From positions 164,674 to 175,035 of the forward strand of contig WELB01000234.1 in assembly GCA_009602725.1 (NCBI GenBank): 10,362 nt of DNA. Reading direction: 5' to 3'. A program made the translations under genes and the position numbers. Shown piece by piece: positions 6,540-10,362 of the stretch. A model generated the notes under the pieces. That model saw only the letters and a list, made by a program, of their open reading frames with translations, had not been told where the DNA came from and did no database searches. Every line of letters starts with the position of its first letter. Within the stretch, counting starts at the first letter, position 1. Source of the stretch: Spirogloea muscicola. Its lineage: Eukaryota; Streptophyta; Zygnematophyceae; Spirogloeales; Spirogloeaceae.

Positions 6540-8073
6540 GTGANAGAGGAATGCACATTATTCTCCATATGAGCTCATCTCGTGCACATCTAATAAGGTG
6601 GTCGGATCGTCATAGTGTAAACAGGTTGCTAGAATCGGCAAAGTAATGTTGGGCATCTGATTGCATTGTCCCTCCATCGCATCCTCTGGCCTATCGCGAT
6701 TTGTACCCCTAGTGTGCCCTTGTACAAGCCTCTATGTGCTCCAACAAGCCCCTCTTATGACTCATGGACAGTGGAGCGGAGGCTATGGTTGCAGACTGTA
6801 TCTGGGCCACCGTTAGCCGCCACGGCCAGGCGCGAAAACAGCACACCTCAGGACACGTTGGCCGCTCACACGCTTTGCCATGCCTTCGCCTCCAAGCTCA
6901 GCCTTCGCCTTCTGCAACCTTGACGTGGCTTGTTACAATGAGCTTGCGTTGCACCAAGACTCCTTGCTGCTATTGCTGCATGACCCCGGACACGAACTTC
7001 TACGACCCTGTAAGGAGACAGCTGGTGCTGGTAGGAGGAGATCTGTCCTTGTGACCTCCCTCGAAGGGGGGCTTGGCTAGCGGCGACATAACTGCCTCGC
7101 CGTCGCCTCGCAGCTGTCAATGCAACCAAAGTCCAGGCTTTTAGGCAGGGCCGCCACTCACCTGTGGTTAGGAAAGGGCGTCCTTCTCCGCCCGCGTGCT
7201 CTGCATCTGGAATCCTACTCCTGTTGCAAACTCTGCTGCAAGTCAATCTGCTCCCTACAGTGCTGTGGCTCGCTTCCAAGCGTCCAGCGGTTGGACCCTC
7301 GCAGCGATAAGCCTCTTAAGTGAGCCGCTAAGTCATGAGTTGGCCATGCGCGGGCAGTATCACAGGCCCCGTCTGCGCGCTTGTTCTGTCATTGGGATCA
7401 GCGCATCGGTTGTACTTCGAGGACGTAGGTATAAGCATATTGTTCAACTGGGATTTTTCGGGCTACCGATTTCCAGCCTCCTCGCTCCAGGGACCCTGCC
7501 GGCGCGGGCTCGCTGGCGGCCACGGGGCCTGCTGGGGCCGCCGCCATGGACACCGAGGACGACGGTCCGCGGCGGGGCGAGACGCGCGAGGAGCGGGAGG
7601 AGCGGCTGCAGCGCGAGGGCATCCGCGAGGACCGCAGGCGCGAGCGGGAGCGGGAGCGGCGGCTGGACGCCAAGGACGTGGCGGCGGGCAAGAAGAGCAA
7701 GCTGACGCGCGACCGGGACCGCGACGTGAGTGAGAAGGTGGCGCTGGGCATGGCCAACGTCGGCGGCGGCGGCGAGGCCATGTACGACCAGCGGCTGTTC
7801 AACCAGGAGCAGGGCATGGAGTCGGGCTTTGCGGCGGACGACGCGTACACCGTGTACGACAAGGGCCTCTTTGCGCGCGAGCGGCCGTCGCTCTCTGGCC
7901 TCGTCGGCAGTGTCAAGGGCGCCGCCGCCGGCGGCCGCGACAAGCCAGTGGAGTTCGAGAAGGATGCGGTGGAGGCCGATCCTTTCGGGCTGGACCAGTT
8001 CCTGACGGAGGTGAAGAAGGGCAAGAAGGCCATGGACAAGATCGGGTCCAGCGGCATCATGCGAGCCCTCTGA
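6399..8073 (+). CDS. SKIP: SKIP/SNW-domain splicing and transcription cofactor, central SNW domain missing from this sequence
   Basis: SKIP (SNW1 in human, Prp45 in yeast) is a spliceosome component that also acts in transcription elongation in the nucleus. Exon 1 (6399-6539, 47 codons, phase 0) has the plant-type N-terminus, with LPAPKHG and YDATADPWFLNR. The last exon (from 7477 or 7491 to 8073) carries the charged REER/RERERERR helix, the TRDRDRDVSEKVALGMAN motif, YDQRLFNQ, a YDKGLF motif and DPFGLD. Land-plant SKIP is about 600 residues; only about 245 can be read here. The conserved SNW core, including its FGDGGAFPEIH and YTIPLDKR motifs, is absent in all frames between 6540 and 7476. 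Splicing 6539 to 7477 would stay in frame; splicing to 7491 (preferred acceptor by sequence) would not, which suggests missing internal exons. Confidence 0.8.
6540..7476 (+). other. Gap between the SKIP ends: intron-like sequence around an n
   Basis: About 940 bases of mixed composition. It starts with a donor-like GTGANA and ends with TTTCCAG. Open frames on both strands, such as 6764-7054 (+) and 6866-7279 (-), match no family I recognise. No SNW-domain motif was found in any frame. Confidence 0.6.
7477..8073 (+). CDS. SKIP: SKIP terminal exon
   Basis: The frame is open from 7435. Two acceptors are possible: TTTCCAG ending at 7476 and CTCCAG ending at 7490. The coding text begins with DPAGAGSLAATGPAGAAAM and runs through the motifs to SSGIMRAL and a TGA at 8071-8073. 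An internal ATG at 7546 looks like a start (GCCGCCATGG) but lies inside the conserved C-terminal part, so it is unlikely to be the true one. The segment between YDKGLF and KPVEFEKD is about 25 residues, shorter than in land plants, where a MYG-containing stretch lies. Confidence 0.85.
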   Translation, partial: PPRSRDPAGAGSLAATGPAGAAAMDTEDDGPRRGETREEREERLQREGIREDRRRERERERRLDAKDVAAGKKSKLTRDRDRDVSEKVALGMANVGGGGEAMYDQRLFNQEQGMESGFAADDAYTVYDKGLFARERPSLSGLVGSVKGAAAGGRDKPVEFEKDAVEADPFGLDQFLTEVKKGKKAMDKIGSSGIMRAL

Positions 8074-8106
8074 TGGCGCTTCGCTCTTCGGGAGTTGCAA
8101 GCAAGA

Positions 8107-8222
8107 GTGAGTCCAAAACATGAGTATTACCTGGGGTGCCATATGATCATTGGCTTGCTCATTTGGCTTCATATTTGGTGAAGAATTTGTCAATATGCTG
8201 ACCACTATCTTGATCTTCGCAG
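8107..8222 (+). other. Possible 3' UTR intron of SKIP
   Basis: A consensus donor GTGAGT at 8107 and a pyrimidine-rich acceptor TGATCTTCGCAG ending at 8222 bound 116 bases that are AT-richer than the flanks. The junction would lie 33 bases after the stop codon, too close to trigger decay by the usual rule of about 50 bases. Confidence 0.35.
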
Positions 8223-8297
8223 GCAGACTCAGCTCGGGGTGCAAGCAGGCACCTCACACTGCGCTGTCTATGTGCTGCAGCGCCTGCTGTTACTATG

Positions 8298-8302
8298 TTA
8301 CA
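8298..8302 (-). terminator. Candidate poly(A) signal of THG1 (TGTAA)
   Basis: TTACA on the plus strand, so TGTAA in the THG1 transcript, about 97 bases after its stop codon. It is the first occurrence downstream. Confidence 0.5.
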
Positions 8303-8398
8303 TTTGTGGTGGTCGGAACACTCAGGCTGCGCCAGCATTTTGGAAATTCTATTATGTACAGTGTCCGCCTTAGGCCATAAAAGGACGCCTGTGCTGCC

Positions 8399-10206
8399 TC
8401 AGCATGCGAGGATGTGAGGGTGTGCATCCCAGAAAGCTGATTTGATGATGTCGTCGTGCTTTATGGTCGTCCGCCACCTGGGTCTCGTCACCGGGGACGC
8501 CTCGGGTGCGTCGGGCGCCCCTTTCACTACCTCCTCCACCTGCATGGTGTTTTGCCTCGATGAGTGAGATCTTGAGCGCCGCACATGTACCGGACCTGTA
8601 CTGCGTGCTTGCGCACGCAGTACAACGCGGCCTGCAATCCTGTACGCAGAAGACTGGTCAAGTCTGTCACTGCTGAGCTTATCAAATCAATCTTGGGTGG
8701 CACTTATGTTAGATGAAGTGCAAGTTGTTAGATGAATTGCAAGGTGGTGAAGTCTCTGAATTACACGTACAACATTACGGAAGACCAAAGAGCCCTTCCG
8801 GAAGATGGCTGGCAAGGAGTTGTAATTAAGGCCAAACTGGGAGTAGAGGAGCTCGTTTTTGAAGTCGGCCTGTGTGCCCTGCAGCAGCAAACGGTTGTCA
8901 GGCATGCAGAGTTACAATCAAACACACACTTGCCTCTATCACATCTTGCAAGATAGGCATTTGACAAAGCAGTCAAGCCGGCAACTGCCAAAGCACCCAA
9001 CGGGTAGACGACTATTACCTTGATGACCAGTTGTGCCTCAGCATGCGTCTTGCCAGCCTTCACTAGCATCCAGAAGCATGTGTTGTACTGGTTATTCACG
9101 TGGCCTGAGCGAGCAGCAACGCGTGCGCACGAGTCAGTATGCGCAAGATAAGGCCAAAACGTGACACGCATGGTCAAACGCACAAGCCTTCTTGTGTTGC
9201 CATCGCAAGAGCGAGAGTCAAAGGGCACTGCGGATGCAAGAAGAGGAGGCGCGGGAGCCACCCACAATCCACCTGTCGCCAAGCGAGGTAGTCACGCAAG
9301 ATACTGTCTGATGGGTAGCAGATGGCACGCCCGTCGAACGCCGGAGCGTACTGCAGCGGCACGTCGAAGTAGTCGGACCACCGCAAAACATACGTAGCCG
9401 CAAAGAGCGACACGATCACTGACACCAGCTTGCTGCGAGCACGCCAATCACGCGCACGACGTGGTAAGCACGTCTCTCTGCAGACCGACTCTGCAGACCG
9501 CCGAACATAGTATTAGTGCAACTTTTGTCAGCTGCAGTGAGGTCTACAAGTCCCACTTGGGTGCTTGGCACAGTTCCGCAGTCTGCGATCCTACGACTCG
9601 GTAGCTTGCGGAGGAAGTTGGCGACGGCGTGGCAAGAAGGCGACAGGCCGGGGGGTCACGCGCTGGACGGCGCTCTGCGAGCCCACCTCGCCCGCCGCTG
9701 GTACAGCTCGCTGGTCTTCCGCAGCACGAAGCTGCGCCGCCACAGCACGAGCGAGAGGCACGAATGGCTCGTCACACGCGGAGCCAGGCCATGGCGGAGC
9801 CCCGAGGAGATGGCGAAGCTGCCGCGAGACCCAGAAGCGGAGGGCGGCGGCGCGGGCACACCTGTACTCGTCGCTGACGCCGTAGGCGAAGACGACGTCC
9901 GGCTGGTCGTCCAGCACGGCGGCGGCGGCGGCGTTCATGAGGCGCAGCGCGCGCTCGTCGTTGGGCTTCTCGAACCCGTGCGCCTGCGAGAACCTGCGCG
10001 CAGGCCCGCCCCGCCGTGGGCCCACCATGGCGCCTGAGCGAGGACGGCGGCGGCGGCGGGTGGCAATGGCAACGGCAATGGCGGCGGCGCGGCGGGGGCC
10101 ACCTGGTGAAGGCGCGGCCGTCGAGGCGCAGGACGACCCAGGTGTGCGGCAGCAGCCGGTCGGCCTGCTCGAACCCGCGCACGTACTCGAAGCGGCTGTT
10201 GGCCAT
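8399..10206 (-). CDS. THG1: tRNA-His guanylyltransferase (7 exons, complete)
   Basis: Exons in transcript order: 10206-10103, 9993-9862, 9731-9687, 9432-9266, 9104-9019, 8878-8771, 8539-8399. All junctions keep frame and use GT-AG, giving 783 nt and 260 residues, close to the usual single-domain THG1 length. The enzyme adds the G at position -1 of tRNA-His by 3'-5' polymerisation, which histidyl-tRNA synthetase requires. Seen in sequence: FEYVRGFE near the N-terminus, LRLDGRAF with D29-G30, the SDEYSF motif with D76 and E77 (metal ligands), YQRRASK ending at K95, [28 protein letters not shown] (151-158), [24 protein letters not shown], and [16 protein letters not shown] near the end. D29, D76, E77 and K95 fall at the same numbers as in the human and yeast enzymes. 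The 5' flank contains a (GGC)8 leader; the gene is convergent with SKIP. Confidence 0.95.
8597..8624. repeat. Perfect 12-bp inverted repeat in THG1 intron 6
   Basis: TGTACTGCGTGC (8597-8608) and GCACGCAGTACA (8613-8624) with loop TTGC. It lies in the last THG1 intron (8540-8770) on the minus strand and in the downstream flank of SKIP on the plus strand. Confidence 0.85.
9476..9500. repeat. Short tandem duplication in THG1 intron 3
   Basis: CTCTGCAGACCG occurs at 9476-9487 and again at 9489-9500, a 13-base period. It lies in a 254-base intron and probably reflects replication slippage. Confidence 0.6.
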
Positions 10207-10362
10207 GGCGCCGCCGCCGCCGCCGCCGCCGCCGCGGGGTGCGCGGCGACGGGCTGCAAGGGAAGGCTTGGTGGCACTGGGGGCCCTTGAACCCCAAACC
10301 CGCTGGGCTCCGAGGCAGCGCCGCCGCTGGCCGAGGCCCGCGCCGCGCCCGCCATGGCGGCG
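10207..10362 (-). promoter_or_regulatory. THG1 5' leader and promoter-proximal region
   Basis: Very GC-rich. On the minus strand an out-of-frame ATG at 10355 overlaps the THG1 start, so it could act as an upstream ORF. A pyrimidine-rich acceptor (CCTTCCCTTGCAG, ending at 10254) suggests that the first coding exon may be preceded by a leader intron. The frame from 10253 to 10207 is open but has no ATG. Confidence 0.35.
10210..10233 (-). repeat. (GGC)8 repeat immediately before the THG1 start codon
   Basis: Eight GCC units on the plus strand, read as GGC on the transcript, end three bases (GCC) before ATG 10206. It is in frame with the ATG and would encode poly-Gly if translation began upstream. 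Confidence 0.9.

Noticed and set aside
6092-6568. 158-codon minus-strand frame over the SKIP promoter and exon 1
   Set aside because: It crosses the ambiguous base and the CGG repeat, and is antisense to conserved SKIP exon 1.
6764-7279. Open frames on both strands in the SKIP gap as missing SNW exons
   Set aside because: None contains the conserved SNW motifs; all frames were checked by eye for FGDGG, NSGAK and YTIPLD.
7546-8073. ATG 7546 as the start of a separate short gene
   Set aside because: The open frame continues upstream to an acceptor, and the encoded motifs correspond to the C-terminal half of SKIP, not to a full protein.
7398-8244. Long open frames of 220 and 266 codons on the minus strand across the SKIP last exon
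   Set aside because: They are antisense to a conserved SKIP exon, and their Ser/Arg- or Ala/Leu-rich make-up follows from GC-rich codons on the other strand.
8395-9047. Repeated 13-mer around GCCTCAGCATGCG near 8395 and 9035
   Set aside because: Two isolated occurrences, one at a coding end and one in a coding exon, in unrelated contexts; likely chance.
9591-10355. 254-codon minus-strand frame across THG1 exons 1-3
   Set aside because: It runs through THG1 introns. Only one part (9862-9993) coincides with THG1 coding frame; the rest is out-of-frame or intronic.
1-10362. CRISPR arrays, insertion sequences, tRNA or rRNA genes, viral genes
   Set aside because: No regularly spaced direct repeats, terminal inverted repeats with a transposase, or RNA-gene signatures were seen. 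The window is ordinary intron-rich nuclear sequence.

Overview
This is a eukaryotic nuclear window with three intron-rich protein genes: a membrane RING-H2 ubiquitin ligase (+), a SKIP/SNW-type splicing factor (+) and a THG1 tRNA-His guanylyltransferase (-). Exons are GC-rich and introns are short (about 110 to 940 bases) and poorer in GC. TGTAA-type poly(A) signals follow two of the three stop codons, and the SKIP tail is of the plant type. Together these suggest a green alga, probably a chlorophyte such as a trebouxiophyte. That is an inference, because no marker gene fixes the taxon.

Bases 141-5303 (+) can be read as twelve exons with matching splice phases, giving a protein of about 696 residues. 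It has a signal peptide, three diverged copies of a roughly 120-residue extracellular repeat, a six-cysteine EGF-like domain between copies 2 and 3, one transmembrane helix, a basic linker, a canonical RING-H2 finger and a Ser/Pro/Thr-rich tail. This is a receptor-shaped E3 ubiquitin ligase. Bases 1-140 are GC-rich and probably its 5' leader. Bases 5304-6398 hold its 3' UTR and an intergenic stretch with several strong inverted repeats.

Bases 6399-8073 (+) hold the two ends of the SKIP gene: a 47-codon first exon and a large last exon. The central SNW domain, normally about 300 residues, is not encoded in the 0.9 kb between them. The only ambiguous base of the window (n, 6544) lies five bases into that gap, inside the first splice donor. 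A collapsed assembly gap is the simplest explanation.

Bases 8399-10206 (-) hold a complete seven-exon THG1 gene (260 residues), convergent with SKIP. All exon phases match and the known metal-binding and catalytic motifs are intact.

The three genes do not form a pathway. The most notable content is the receptor-like E3 ligase, whose extracellular modules are each bounded by phase-1 introns, and the missing SNW core. SKIP and THG1 also share a CGG-repeat leader directly before the AUG.
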